Shown in pieces: positions 37,498 to 46,332 of a stretch of DNA of 64,000 bases (within the stretch, counting starts at the first letter, position 1; every line of letters starts with the position of its first letter). The DNA lies in the NCBI RefSeq assembly GCF_030762805.1, contig NZ_CP129113.1, forward strand, positions 1,440,001 through 1,504,000, written 5' to 3'. The position numbers were made by a program, and so were the translations under genes. The DNA is from Aciduricibacillus chroicocephali. Its GTDB lineage: Bacteria; Bacillota; Bacilli; Bacillales; Amphibacillaceae. Under the pieces are notes generated by a model that was not told where the DNA came from, searched no databases, and worked only from the letters and a program-made list of their open reading frames with translations.

Positions 37498-37703
37498 GTC
37501 CTTCAACCTGAAAGTTGCACACCCGAATTGTACAGGTGCTTGCTTCGTGGGTGGTTTACACAAACAAGTAAACACTCTCCAGAGTTGCGTCCCACAAGAG
37601 TCTTCTTTGCCTGAGAGATTCGCTTGCGCTTGCTCCTTCGGCGTTACTTCCATGAAAAAAAGATATGTATGGTAAAACACGTTTCATGAAGTAAGCTCTC
37701 CCC
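37490..37703 (-). promoter_or_regulatory. Tandem glycine riboswitch upstream of gcvT
   Basis: On the minus strand, aptamer 1 runs from GGGGAGAGC (about 37703) through an extended P2 stem (GCTTACTTCATGAAA with TTTCATGGAAGTAACGC) to CGCCGAAGGAGCAAGC, TCTCAGGCAAAGAAGACTC and CTCTGGAGAG. Aptamer 2 follows directly and ends in AGGTTGAAGGACAGA. Aptamer 2 is less canonical: its cores read CCACGAAGCAAGC and TTTCAGGTTGAAGGACAG. An intrinsic terminator follows, so glycine should switch the operon on by antitermination. The remaining 37704-37919 holds no gene that I can support. Confidence 0.9.
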
Positions 37704-37919
37704 TTGTAATCATTCGCATTTATAAAACCGCAGCCTAATGGCCATACTAGGAGTGATCATCGTGAAATTCTATTTTATACGAGCCATTATATCACATAAA
37801 AGTGAAAAGAGAAGTAGTCTACTTAAAATGTTTTCTGCATATTCCGGATTTTTAACGAAGTTAGATATATTCCACTTTATTCATACGATAAATGAATTCG
37901 ACAAAAAAGGAAGATTCCA

Positions 37920-39539
37920 ATGCACATAAAAAAGGATGACAATTTCAAAGACCTGTTTCTTGATGGCATGGCCAAGAGCCGGGATATGTCATCCTGGGAG
38001 CTATTCAGTTTGGCCTATGAAGCTGAAAAATCTTCTGTAGCATCAGATTTTAAAGGTCTCCGCTCCTTGCAGCATTTACCTAAAATCACCTTTATGCCTC
38101 ATCAGGTTAAAGCTGCAGAACAAGCTATTGAAGAAATGAATGGCCGGGCAATTTTAGCAGATGAAGTTGGTTTGGGCAAAACTATTGAAGCTGGTTTAAT
38201 CCTCAAAGAATATATGGTTCGCGGTCTTGTTAAAAAAGCATTGATTCTTGTGCCGGCGTCCCTCGTTACCCAATGGGTTTTCGAACTTCGGGAGAAATTC
38301 AGCATTCCGGCTGTAGCTTACAGAAAAAACTACAGCTGGGAACAGGCTGATATTATCGTTTCTTCAATGGATACTGCCAAAAGGGCCCCACATTGTGAGC
38401 ATATCGCCAATATAGAATATGACTTCCTTCTTATCGACGAGGCTCACAAACTGAAAAACAGCAAAACCAAAAACTATGAATTTGTACAAACCATTCAAAA
38501 AAAATACTGCCTTCTTCTTACGGCTACGCCAATTCAAAATGAACTTATAGAAATTTTCAATCTCGTTTCCATTCTCAAACCCGGACATCTTGGAAGTAGC
38601 GAATCATTTATGAAACGGTTTGGAAATAAAAGAAGTGCATTACGTGAAGATGCCTATCTGAACAAATTGATACAAAAAGTGATGATTCGCAACACACGTC
38701 ATGAAACGTCATTAAACACTGCTAAGCGTATCATCGAAACGGTGTGGCTTGATTTTTGCCAAAAAGGTAAAAATGCATATTCAAATCTTGAAGAGGCGCT
38801 TCAGGAAATGCCTCCCTTTGCCCGGATCACCTATTTGCGTGAGCTCTGTTCTTCAAGAGAAGCTTGTCTTCTTTCCCTTGATCAGCAAAAACATCATCCT
38901 GCCATTCGCGATGTAATGCCAGACTTAATAACGATTGAGAATCACCCAAAGGCAGAGCGTCTTGCAGAACTTCTGAAAAGCTTAAATGGTGAAAAGGCAA
39001 TCGTATTTACAGAGTACAGAGCAACTCAAACTTTTCTACAATGGTATCTGAAGCGTCATGGCATTTCATCCGTGCCCTTTCGTGGCGGTTTCAAAGCTGG
39101 AAAGAAAGATTGGATGCGCCAATTGTTCCGTGACCGAGCTCAAGTGCTTATTGCAACCGAGGCTGCCGGAGAAGGAATCAATCTCCAGTTTTGCCATCAT
39201 GTCATAAATTATGACCTTCCCTGGAACCCAATGAAGCTCGAACAGAGGATCGGACGTGTACACAGATATGGTCAGGAAAATGACGTTAAAATTTTCAACT
39301 TTGCCATTCGGAATACAATTGAAGAACATATTATGAAGCTTCTTTACGACAAACTGGAGCTGTTCGAAAAAGTGATTGGTGAACTTGATGATATCCTTGC
39401 CGACTTGGAAATCGATAGCCTTGATCAGGAGTTTGGACAGATCTTCGCTGAGTCGACCTCCACTGGTGAGATGAAAATAAAATTGGAAAACCTCATGTCA
39501 GTCATTGAGAGTAACGCGGACGTCCAAAAGGAGGCCTGA
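37920..39539 (+). CDS. yqhH: SNF2-family helicase YqhH
   Basis: RapA-like SNF2 ATPase of 539 residues. Motif I ILADEVGLGKTIEAGLILKE, motif II LLIDEAHKLKN, motif III LLLTATPIQN, motif V IATEAAGEGINLQFCHHVINYDLPWNP, motif VI QRIGRVHRYGQ. RapA relatives recycle RNA polymerase; the exact role of YqhH is unknown. Forms an operon with yqhG, 3 bases apart. Confidence 0.93.
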   Translation: MHIKKDDNFKDLFLDGMAKSRDMSSWELFSLAYEAEKSSVASDFKGLRSLQHLPKITFMPHQVKAAEQAIEEMNGRAILADEVGLGKTIEAGLILKEYMVRGLVKKALILVPASLVTQWVFELREKFSIPAVAYRKNYSWEQADIIVSSMDTAKRAPHCEHIANIEYDFLLIDEAHKLKNSKTKNYEFVQTIQKKYCLLLTATPIQNELIEIFNLVSILKPGHLGSSESFMKRFGNKRSALREDAYLNKLIQKVMIRNTRHETSLNTAKRIIETVWLDFCQKGKNAYSNLEEALQEMPPFARITYLRELCSSREACLLSLDQQKHHPAIRDVMPDLITIENHPKAERLAELLKSLNGEKAIVFTEYRATQTFLQWYLKRHGISSVPFRGGFKAGKKDWMRQLFRDRAQVLIATEAAGEGINLQFCHHVINYDLPWNPMKLEQRIGRVHRYGQENDVKIFNFAIRNTIEEHIMKLLYDKLELFEKVIGELDDILADLEIDSLDQEFGQIFAESTSTGEMKIKLENLMSVIESNADVQKEA

Positions 39540-39542
39540 CCA

Positions 39543-40319
39543 ATGAATATCCAGGCATATCTTGAAAGGTACTTCATAGCTCATAGTTGTGAAGTTACAA
39601 AAAAAACAAACTCAATGCTTGAAATAAAACTTACTGAAGAACGTGACAAAGCACTCATGAATCGCCCTTTTTACTGGCAATATGTCAAGAGCACCGGAGC
39701 GATTGGCAAGCCATTTACGCTTAATCTGCATACAGACAAACCACAAGAAGACACACATGGGGAATATATTTATTTAGGCAGTCCGCGTCTTCAGCAAATA
39801 TTTAATGACTTAAGGCAAAACGAGAAGTTGACGCGTCAATTTCAACTGTTAAAACCGAGTGCAAATACGGCTCTTTTTCCTTGGCTTCTCGTCAACTTCA
39901 AACTCATTTATGAAGGCAAACATCGGAAGGAAGAATTATTTTCTTTGGGGATCAATCTTGTAAATGGAGAAATGCGAAATGAAATGATGGATGCTGTCAG
40001 CGCCTTAGATTTCTCTTTATCCATTGGTGATCTATGTCACACAATTTCTCCGGTCATTCAGCCCTCCAGTGGTTTTAATCGAATCGAGAAACTGCTCCAA
40101 GCATATGTGGATCGGCAAGATCATAGCTGGGCTGACCATTCATTAAAATCAATGCAGGAAGAAATTGACCTGCTCAAACATTTCATTGGTGACAAGGAAA
40201 ATATGGATGTTTTCCAACGGGAGCTTGCTGCGATCAAAAGTCGATACGATCCAAAAATCACAATGGACATTATCAATGCAGGAATGCTTTATCTAACCGG
40301 TAATGCGCTTGCTGAATAA
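39543..40319 (+). CDS. yqhG: YqhG family protein
   Basis: Protein of 258 residues, soluble, begins MNIQAYLERYFIAHSCEV. NRPFYWQYVKSTGAIGKP and YLGSPRLQQIFNDL are characteristic of YqhG. Function unknown; always paired with yqhH, suggesting a shared role. Confidence 0.88.
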   Translation: MNIQAYLERYFIAHSCEVTKKTNSMLEIKLTEERDKALMNRPFYWQYVKSTGAIGKPFTLNLHTDKPQEDTHGEYIYLGSPRLQQIFNDLRQNEKLTRQFQLLKPSANTALFPWLLVNFKLIYEGKHRKEELFSLGINLVNGEMRNEMMDAVSALDFSLSIGDLCHTISPVIQPSSGFNRIEKLLQAYVDRQDHSWADHSLKSMQEEIDLLKHFIGDKENMDVFQRELAAIKSRYDPKITMDIINAGMLYLTGNALAE

Positions 40320-40363
40320 AAAAGACGGACAAGGCCCCTAACCAGCCCTGCCGTCTTTCTTTT
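40315..40363. terminator. Bidirectional terminator between yqhG and the small gene
   Basis: AAAGACGG (40321-40328) pairs with CCGTCTTT (40351-40358), with A run before and T run after. The stop codon of the minus-strand small gene lies within the loop. Confidence 0.8.
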
Positions 40364-40514
40364 TCATTGCACATTTCAGAAGTAAGGGCAGATCGCCAAA
40401 AAGAAGCGTGCCTCGATTTCTGATTTCCTTTTTTCTCTGTTTTTTCGGTTTACCATTTTCCAGCCGGAGCATCAGTTTTTCTCCTGCCAATTTGAACATT
40501 TCATTCGTGTCCAA
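40338..40514 (-). CDS. Small basic protein, possibly YqzE-like
   Basis: TTG-start gene of 58 codons, with AGGAGG about 8 bases upstream. The product begins MDTNEMFKLAGEKLMLRL and has a basic centre (KPKKQRKKEIRNRG) followed by LLFGDLPLLLK. The pattern of a short helix, a lysine/arginine patch and an FGxLP-like segment recalls YqzE, a 60-residue family found next to comG in Bacillus. The match is weak. It lies between yqhG and aroK on the minus strand. It is shorter than 60 codons and easily missed. Confidence 0.55.
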   Translation of the reverse strand: MDTNEMFKLAGEKLMLRLENGKPKKQRKKEIRNRGTLLFGDLPLLLKCAMKKKDGRAG

Positions 40515-40561
40515 TTAAACTCCTCCTGTCTTAATAACAGGGTGTTCCGACATACAACATT

Positions 40562-41056
40562 CTATACACTGCCCATATAATCTAGGATACATTCAGCAAT
40601 CTCTTCTGCTGTTTTCCCTTCAGTTTGGACAATATAATCCGCTGCATCTTCATATAAAGGCTCTCTTCGTTCAAAGAGCGCCTTACGTCCTGATTCATCC
40701 TGCTTCCATAACGGACGGCTCGCATCTCCTTCAAGACGTCGAGAAATTTCTTCAAAAGATGCTGCGAGGTAGACGATCTTCCCCCTTGCTTTCATGACAG
40801 AGATATTTTCTATACGTTCTATAATGCCACCACCTGTAGAAACGATTTTCGCCTCAACTGTTCGCAGGGCTTCCGTTTCCAATTCTCTGAAATAATTCTC
40901 GCCCTCTTCAGCAAAAATGTCAGTTATTTTTCGTTGATGCTTTTTTTCTATGTAATGATCCGTATCAGCAAAATCAGCAGAATGGCACTTTTCCAGTGCA
41001 TGCCCGATTGTACTTTTACCACTGCCCATAAATCCAATCAAAAAGATTCTTTCCAT
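40562..41056 (-). CDS. aroK: Shikimate kinase
   Basis: P-loop kinase of 164 residues, fifth step to chorismate. Walker A LIGFMGSGKSTIG at about 5-17, substrate Asp in FADTDHYIEKK, the EEGENYFRELE motif, and STGGGII glycine site, LID region with SRPLW. ATG 41056 has GGGGAAGAGG upstream. Divergent from comGA with 89 bases between. Confidence 0.94.
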   Translation of the reverse strand: MERIFLIGFMGSGKSTIGHALEKCHSADFADTDHYIEKKHQRKITDIFAEEGENYFRELETEALRTVEAKIVSTGGGIIERIENISVMKARGKIVYLAASFEEISRRLEGDASRPLWKQDESGRKALFERREPLYEDAADYIVQTEGKTAEEIAECILDYMGSV

Positions 41057-41145
41057 TCCTCTTCCCCTTTCTAAATGTTTTTGTAAAAAAGAAGGAGTTT
41101 GCATGTTCATGTCGAAATAATATGCCAAAGGGAGGTGAAATACAA

Positions 41146-42174
41146 GTGAACGATGCTTCATCATTTGCTGAAAAAATCCTCGAAGCAGCCATCTCGCAAC
41201 ATGCATCCGATATTCATTTCCACCCAAATCCTAAATCCTCTGAAACAAATATTCATTTTAGAATTCACGGTGAACGACAACACTACGCTGTAATCGCTAA
41301 TGATCAATATCAAAAACTTCTCACATATTACAAATTTACCTCTGAAATGGATATCGGCGAAGTACGAAAGCCCCAAAACGGTACGCTCGAAATTTTTGAC
41401 CCCATTTCGAAGCAACCTTACTCACTGCGTCTCTCCACTCTTCCCGTAATGCGTAATGAATCTCTCGCAATCCGCCTGCTTCCGCAAGAAAAACTTCACA
41501 GTCTCGATCAATTATTTCTTTTTCCGTCCCAGCTTGCAAAAATCACAAAATGGATGTCCTATCGATCTGGTCTAATCCTATTTACCGGACCGACAGGCAG
41601 CGGTAAGACTACTACGATGTATGCCCTTCTCGAACACCATATAAAAAAGCACCCTTATCAGGTGATTACTTTGGAAGACCCGATTGAAAAGAATATTGAA
41701 GGTGTTTTGCAAGTACAGCTGAACGAAAAAGCCGGCATAACGTACCAGTCCGGTCTCAAGGCTGCCTTACGTCATGATCCGGATATTATTATGGTAGGCG
41801 AAATCAGAGATGCAGCGACGGCAAAATTCGCTTTTGAGGCTTCATTGACCGGCCATCTCGTTCTCGGTACACTTCATGCACGTGATGCTGTAGGAACGAT
41901 TAAAAGACTGCGTGAGATGGGAATTCGCCAGTCTGATTTGGAACAGTCTCTTATTTGTGTGGCTGCTTTGGATTTGCTTCGGCTAGACATCCTAAATGAT
42001 AAGGCACAAAGAGCTGCAATTATGGAACTGCTCTACGATGAACAGCTCCGAGACGCCATATGGGAGATACCTCTGACTCATTATTTAAACGTCGACTTCA
42101 ATCATTTGAGAAAGAAGGCTTTTGCTTATGGTTTCATCAATGAAAAGATTTATAAAGAAACGGAAAAAAAGTAG
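41146..42174 (+). CDS. comGA: Competence pseudopilus ATPase ComGA
   Basis: GspE/PilB-type ATPase of 342 residues needed for pseudopilus assembly and DNA binding. Walker A FTGPTGSGKTTTMYAL, Asp box ITLEDPIEKNIEGV, Walker B HDPDIIMVGEIRDA, His box TGHLVLGTLHA. GTG 41146 has GGGAGG 8 bases before it; the ATG at 41122 precedes that site. I did not find a clear ComK AT-box pair in the aroK-comGA gap. Confidence 0.95.
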   Translation: MNDASSFAEKILEAAISQHASDIHFHPNPKSSETNIHFRIHGERQHYAVIANDQYQKLLTYYKFTSEMDIGEVRKPQNGTLEIFDPISKQPYSLRLSTLPVMRNESLAIRLLPQEKLHSLDQLFLFPSQLAKITKWMSYRSGLILFTGPTGSGKTTTMYALLEHHIKKHPYQVITLEDPIEKNIEGVLQVQLNEKAGITYQSGLKAALRHDPDIIMVGEIRDAATAKFAFEASLTGHLVLGTLHARDAVGTIKRLREMGIRQSDLEQSLICVAALDLLRLDILNDKAQRAAIMELLYDEQLRDAIWEIPLTHYLNVDFNHLRKKAFAYGFINEKIYKETEKK

Positions 42175-43183
42175 TCTTTCTGTAGATTTACAATTACGTT
42201 TTTTGAAAAGATTGCTTCGTCTGCTTGAACGGGGCTATCCTCTGTTAGAATCCCTGGAAATTATAAAATGGGATCAAACAATGAACCGGACAGCTAGCCG
42301 GATGATCGCCTTACTGAAATCCGGCTTGCCGATGGATATTACTTTTGAGAAATGCGGCTTCAATAAATCCATCGCATCTCACCTCTATTTCATTCACACA
42401 AACAATGATCTTGTCGGGAGCCTGGAAAAAAGTCTGTCTTTCTTTGAAAACCGCCTGCTCCATGCAAAAAAACTCCAACAAACAATCCGCTATCCCATTG
42501 TGCTTTTCTTCGTATTTACAGTTCTTCTATTTTTCATTAAACAGTCTGTCCTCCCTTCCTTCCTCGAACTTTTCCAGGAAGGGTCTGGTTCGGCTTGGAC
42601 AGTTAAGTTCTCAATACGCGTCATTGATTATTTCATCTCCGGCTTTTTTGTTACATGCCTGCTCATTATTTTCATAACCGTTTTCTGGCTCATTCAAAAA
42701 AAGTCACTTCCTATTCAGAAGCAGATTTCAATATACAGACGCATTCCCGGCATCCGCTCCTACTTATGGTTAAACACTTCCTATCAATTTGCCTCTCATA
42801 TAACTTCCCTCCTTAAAACAGGCATGTCATTTAAGGAGATTTTTCAACACATGTCCGATCAGGAAAAGCTTCCAATACTCGCTTTCTACTCAAGCAAAAT
42901 AAACGCCACACTTCAAAAAGGGGCTCACCTTAGCACAGAACTTACTAAACTTGCCTTCCTTGACAGCAACCTTTCCTGCATTTTCGAAAAAAATGCTGAT
43001 TACACATCACTTGAAAAAGATCTTGATTCGTACGCGGAGATGGTAATCGACAATATTCAGAGAAAAATTAAAAATATTATCGGATTCATCCAGCCTCTAT
43101 CTTTTATAGTACTCGGCTTTTTTATCATCATAATCTATATGACGCTAATGTGGCCTATGTTCCAATTAATACAATCGATTTAG
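42128..43183 (+). CDS. comGB: Competence platform protein ComGB
   Basis: GspF/PilC-type membrane protein of 351 residues with the repeated T2SSF domain: helices at about 126-146, 175-200 and 320-342. It overlaps comGA by 47 bases. ATG 42128 has AAGG 9 bases upstream; ATG 42140 (MKRFIKKRKK) is a possible start. Confidence 0.92.
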   Translation: MVSSMKRFIKKRKKSSLSVDLQLRFLKRLLRLLERGYPLLESLEIIKWDQTMNRTASRMIALLKSGLPMDITFEKCGFNKSIASHLYFIHTNNDLVGSLEKSLSFFENRLLHAKKLQQTIRYPIVLFFVFTVLLFFIKQSVLPSFLELFQEGSGSAWTVKFSIRVIDYFISGFFVTCLLIIFITVFWLIQKKSLPIQKQISIYRRIPGIRSYLWLNTSYQFASHITSLLKTGMSFKEIFQHMSDQEKLPILAFYSSKINATLQKGAHLSTELTKLAFLDSNLSCIFEKNADYTSLEKDLDSYAEMVIDNIQRKIKNIIGFIQPLSFIVLGFFIIIIYMTLMWPMFQLIQSI

Positions 43184-43195
43184 GAGGTAATTAAT

Positions 43196-43522
43196 TTGAA
43201 AAAAATACGAAAGGGAGAAAAAGGGTTTACTCTAATTGAGATGCTTATCGTGCTGCTTATAATTGCTGTTCTCATTTTACTAATTATCCCAAACCTAGCT
43301 GGCAAGAGTAAAGAAGTGAATAAAAAAGGATGCATGGCGTTAAAGTCGATGGTTCAGTCGCAGGTTACTGCCTACGAACTGGCGGAAGGAAAGTTCCCAG
43401 CCAATCTTGATGAGCTCGTTTCTGGCGGCTATATTGAAAAAGATCAAAAGTCTTGTTCGAGCAAACAGACACTTCAGTATGACAGTACAACTGGCAAAGT
43501 GACTGTTTCGGAAAAGCCATGA
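43196..43522 (+). CDS. comGC: Major competence pseudopilin ComGC
   Basis: Prepilin of 108 residues. Basic leader MKKIRKGEKG is cut before FTLIEMLIVLL (type IV pilin motif with Glu at +5), and the pilin ends with cysteines at KKGCMALKS and KSCSS that may form a disulfide. TTG start with TAGGAGG upstream. Confidence 0.95.
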   Translation: MKKIRKGEKGFTLIEMLIVLLIIAVLILLIIPNLAGKSKEVNKKGCMALKSMVQSQVTAYELAEGKFPANLDELVSGGYIEKDQKSCSSKQTLQYDSTTGKVTVSEKP

Positions 43523-43947
43523 ACTGCGAAAAAGGTTTCACGCTTATTGAGTCCCTTCTTGCTCTATCCATTACCGGTCTGCTTCTGTTCATTGCTATAC
43601 CAATTAGTTCCAAGTTTTTTGACAAACTTCAGGAGAAACTATTTTTTGAAACACTTAATCAACATCTTCTTGTTGCACAAAATGAGGCGATTACGACCAA
43701 TCAGCCAATTTCGCTATTAATTAGAGAGGCGGATTACAACGTCAAAAGTGTCCATCATCAACTTCCATTCGAGCAAACGCTTCCTGATTCCTATAAATTC
43801 ATCGGTTTTCCAAGAAGAAATGAAATTACATTCAACTACAAGGGATCTATCAGTTCAGCAGGCAAATTCAGTATAAAGGCAAAAGATAAATACTACTGGT
43901 TCATTCTCCCCCCTGGCAAAGGACGTGCTCGATTTGAAGAAAAGTAA
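43519..43947 (+). CDS. comGD: Minor competence pseudopilin ComGD
   Basis: Protein of 142 residues. MNCEKG leader then FTLIESLLALSITGLLL helix. Starts within the comGC stop (ATGA overlap). Confidence 0.92.
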   Translation: MNCEKGFTLIESLLALSITGLLLFIAIPISSKFFDKLQEKLFFETLNQHLLVAQNEAITTNQPISLLIREADYNVKSVHHQLPFEQTLPDSYKFIGFPRRNEITFNYKGSISSAGKFSIKAKDKYYWFILPPGKGRARFEEK

Positions 43948-44275
43948 CGGGTTCACTTTCATTGAAATGCTCGTTTCGATTTCAATCATCTTAATGCTCG
44001 CCAGCTTAGCCATTCCAATTGCTTCAAAAATAAAAGCAGAGCGGCAAAAACTTAGCGATACGAGAATGTTCATTCAGCTCCTTCATGATGAACTTCAGCA
44101 CATTCTATATGACAAAGAGCGCAAGACGAATGACAATTTTACCAGGAAAGTACGTAATCGTGAGTTGTCATTCTCGTTATATGAAGAAGGAGTATACCAG
44201 AAGGGATGTGTAAGTTGGAAAAATGCCGTACAGAAGCAGGAGTCACATTGTCTCTATGGCCATACCTCCAAGTGA
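43934..44275 (+). CDS. comGE: Minor competence pseudopilin ComGE
   Basis: Protein of 113 residues, MKKSNG leader then FTFIEMLVSISIILML. TTG 43934 has AAAGGA 9 bases upstream; a GTG at 43925 lies too close to that site. Overlaps comGD by 14 bases. Confidence 0.85.
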   Translation: MKKSNGFTFIEMLVSISIILMLASLAIPIASKIKAERQKLSDTRMFIQLLHDELQHILYDKERKTNDNFTRKVRNRELSFSLYEEGVYQKGCVSWKNAVQKQESHCLYGHTSK

Positions 44276-44696
44276 GCATGGATTTACTTTCATCTCTTTG
44301 TTGCTAGGTCTTACATTTCTCGCAATTGCCTTTCCTTTGCTGGCTCACACTTTGAAAACAGCAAAACATGACAGTTATTATGAAGAGCTTTCCATTCAGC
44401 AATTCTTCTCTGTATTGAGGATTGAGCTAGCTCAGGCCAGCAATGTGCATATCGATTCCGATAAGAGAAAAATAAGCTATAAACTGCCTGATGATTCAGA
44501 GACTGCAGGGGTTGCCATGATCGGTCAATACGAAGATCTCATTCGCCGCCAAGTAGATAATCTTGGACATGAAATATATTTAAGGGGTATTCAAACCGTC
44601 CAATTTGAGAGACTTTCCTACGGATTGAAAGTTCTTATAGTTGGAAAAGGTGGTGAAGACTATTCAAAAGTTATCGTCCTACATGAAAAACAGTAA
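44256..44696 (+). CDS. comGF: Minor competence pseudopilin ComGF
   Basis: Protein of 146 residues in the ComGF place. Prepilin-like EHG then FTFISLLLGLTFLAIAF; the +5 Glu is replaced by Ser. Start is uncertain: ATG 44256 (AGGAG 13 bases upstream) or ATG 44223, which would add 11 residues. Overlaps comGE by 20 bases. Confidence 0.82.
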   Translation: MAIPPSEHGFTFISLLLGLTFLAIAFPLLAHTLKTAKHDSYYEELSIQQFFSVLRIELAQASNVHIDSDKRKISYKLPDDSETAGVAMIGQYEDLIRRQVDNLGHEIYLRGIQTVQFERLSYGLKVLIVGKGGEDYSKVIVLHEKQ

Positions 44697-45147
44697 AGGG
44701 TTTATTTTTCCTGCTGTCCTGTTCTATACCGCAGCGATCTTCCTCCTAATTCAGACAATGACCCAAATGTACTTAACAGAAATAAGATTAACAAAAAACC
44801 TGATAGCACAACTTGAAACTGAAACTTTAATTCAAATGAGACTTCATGAGGCCAGGCAAGAGTATAAGTCCAAGCGGCCGACCAATAAAATATTAAATAA
44901 AAAATACGAATACCCTCATGGTTTTGTCGAAGTTGCTCTCTCCGAAACCTCACCTACGAAATATAAAGCAGCCTTAATAGCAAAAACCACAAACGGAGGA
45001 GTCCGATCAATTTCATCAACGGTAGATGTCCCCCCTCCCGCAAAGAGTAATAAAAAAGTAGATAAAAAAAAGAAGAAAGAAGAAGAAAAAATGGAAACAG
45101 AAGAACCGAAGAAAACTCCTACTAAAATTAAAGAAAAAGAGGAATAA
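44683..45147 (+). CDS. comGG: Competence protein ComGG with a Lys/Glu-rich tail
   Basis: Protein of 154 residues with MKNSKG leader and FIFPAVLFYTAAIFLLIQ helix, the ComGG position and shape. The last 40 residues are almost wholly Lys, Glu, Pro and Thr (KKVDKKKKKEEEKMET...), which I do not know from other ComGG. The start is weakly supported; it overlaps comGF by 14 bases. Confidence 0.82.
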   Translation: MKNSKGFIFPAVLFYTAAIFLLIQTMTQMYLTEIRLTKNLIAQLETETLIQMRLHEARQEYKSKRPTNKILNKKYEYPHGFVEVALSETSPTKYKAALIAKTTNGGVRSISSTVDVPPPAKSNKKVDKKKKKEEEKMETEEPKKTPTKIKEKEE

Positions 45148-45177
45148 AGAGACGCTTGTAAACTGTCAGGCAATTCA

Positions 45178-45206
45178 TTTACTTTATAAAGAGCCTCGTT
45201 TATAAT
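45178..45206 (+). promoter_or_regulatory. Sigma-A promoter of yqgY
   Basis: TTTACT, 17 bases, TATAAT, ending 36 bases before the yqgY ATG. Confidence 0.7.
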
Positions 45207-45241
45207 TGAAATGTAATCGTTTTCCAAAAGGAGGTATAGGC

Positions 45242-45484
45242 ATGGATCGCATGTTCAGAGTCATTGCCTTTTGGACAGGTATCTTCACAGTCATGTTTTA
45301 CATTGGTGATATGCAAAAAACCGCAATTCTCTTCTTAGTTCAAACCGCATTTTTCTTGACTGTCGGCTATCTGAACCTGTCTGAGCGCATGTACATGTAT
45401 CTGTTTGCGGCATATTGCACTGTCTTCTTTGTCGGATTTACTTGGTATACGGAATTTATCCTTGTTCCAGGTTTCGGACACTGA
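45242..45484 (+). CDS. yqgY: DUF2626 membrane protein YqgY
   Basis: Protein of 80 residues with three short membrane helices. MDRMFRVIAFWTGIFTVMFYIGDM and the end FILVPGFGH match DUF2626. AAGGAGG precedes the ATG. Function unknown. Confidence 0.88.
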   Translation: MDRMFRVIAFWTGIFTVMFYIGDMQKTAILFLVQTAFFLTVGYLNLSERMYMYLFAAYCTVFFVGFTWYTEFILVPGFGH

Positions 45485-45508
45485 TGCAGCAATTTTGCTG
45501 TAAAACGA

Positions 45509-45541
45509 AAAAGACCCTCGCAAAGCTTGCAAGGGTCTTTT
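45509..45541. terminator. Bidirectional terminator between yqgY and yqgX
   Basis: AAAAGACCCT...AGGGTCTTTT stem, extended inside by GCAA/TTGC, serves both convergent genes. Confidence 0.88.
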
Positions 45542-45545
45542 CTTA

Positions 45546-46172
45546 TTACCTGACGTATACAAATGGATTATTCTGTTTTTCAGAACCTATCGTAGTATTT
45601 GGACCATGTCCGGGATAAACTGTATATGTATCCGGTAGTTGATAAAGTCGGCTTTTTATACTGTTTTCCAAAATATCACGGTCTCCGCCAGGCAAATCGG
45701 TGCGACCGATTCCTTGGAAAAACAATGCGTCGCCGCTTATTACTTTTTCATCTTCATGAAATACGAAACTTACACTCCCTGGCGAGTGTCCCGGCGTATG
45801 CAATACTTCGATAGAAAATGGACCAATTTCCATTTTTCCCTCATAAAGATAATGCTCTGCTGGAGACGTGACAATATCTTCTCCGGAAAAAAGCTTTGAA
45901 CGGTTTAGACCAGAATCCTGAAGCCAGTCTTTTTCATCCTCATGAATATAAACTTCAGTTTGATAGCGCTTTCTTATTTCGTCCAAGGCTCCTATATGGT
46001 CGAAGTGTGCATGCGTCAACAAAATGGCCTGTGGTGTAAGATCAAGTTGATCTATCGCATGTTCGATTGCTTGAGCATCACTTCCCGGATCAATAATAAT
46101 TGCATCTTTCCCCTTAAACACAATATAGCAGTTGGCACCAAGCGGTCCCAGGGACATTCCTTGAATATTCAT
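45546..46172 (-). CDS. yqgX: MBL-fold hydrolase YqgX (glyoxalase II-like)
   Basis: Metallo-beta-lactamase fold protein of 208 residues. Zinc motif THAHFDHIGAL, further ligands HTPGHSPGSV, SGDALF and YPGHGP. ATG 46172 has GGAGG upstream. Substrate likely a thioester such as S-lactoylglutathione-like or bacillithiol derivative; inferred from the family only. Confidence 0.9.
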   Translation of the reverse strand: MNIQGMSLGPLGANCYIVFKGKDAIIIDPGSDAQAIEHAIDQLDLTPQAILLTHAHFDHIGALDEIRKRYQTEVYIHEDEKDWLQDSGLNRSKLFSGEDIVTSPAEHYLYEGKMEIGPFSIEVLHTPGHSPGSVSFVFHEDEKVISGDALFFQGIGRTDLPGGDRDILENSIKSRLYQLPDTYTVYPGHGPNTTIGSEKQNNPFVYVR

Positions 46173-46332
46173 CCTGCAAAACCTCCAGTTGTGACTGCTC
46201 CCCTTATCATTCAACCCTCTCGACAAAATGATTTATATCATTTAAAATAATAAGGAAATACTCAGTAAATATATAATAATACAAAAATGAGTCATACTTC
46301 AATGCTTTTTACAGCTCAAGGGAGGGAATCAT

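Noticed and set aside
37474-37680. Minus-strand open frame of 68 codons
   Set aside because: It lies wholly inside the glycine riboswitch.
37738-37929. 63-codon plus-strand open frame before yqhH
   Set aside because: No ribosome binding site, no recognisable pattern, and it overlaps the yqhH start in another frame.
41057-41145. ComK AT-boxes before comGA
   Set aside because: A and T runs are present, but no pair of AAAA-N5-TTTT boxes at proper spacing could be shown.
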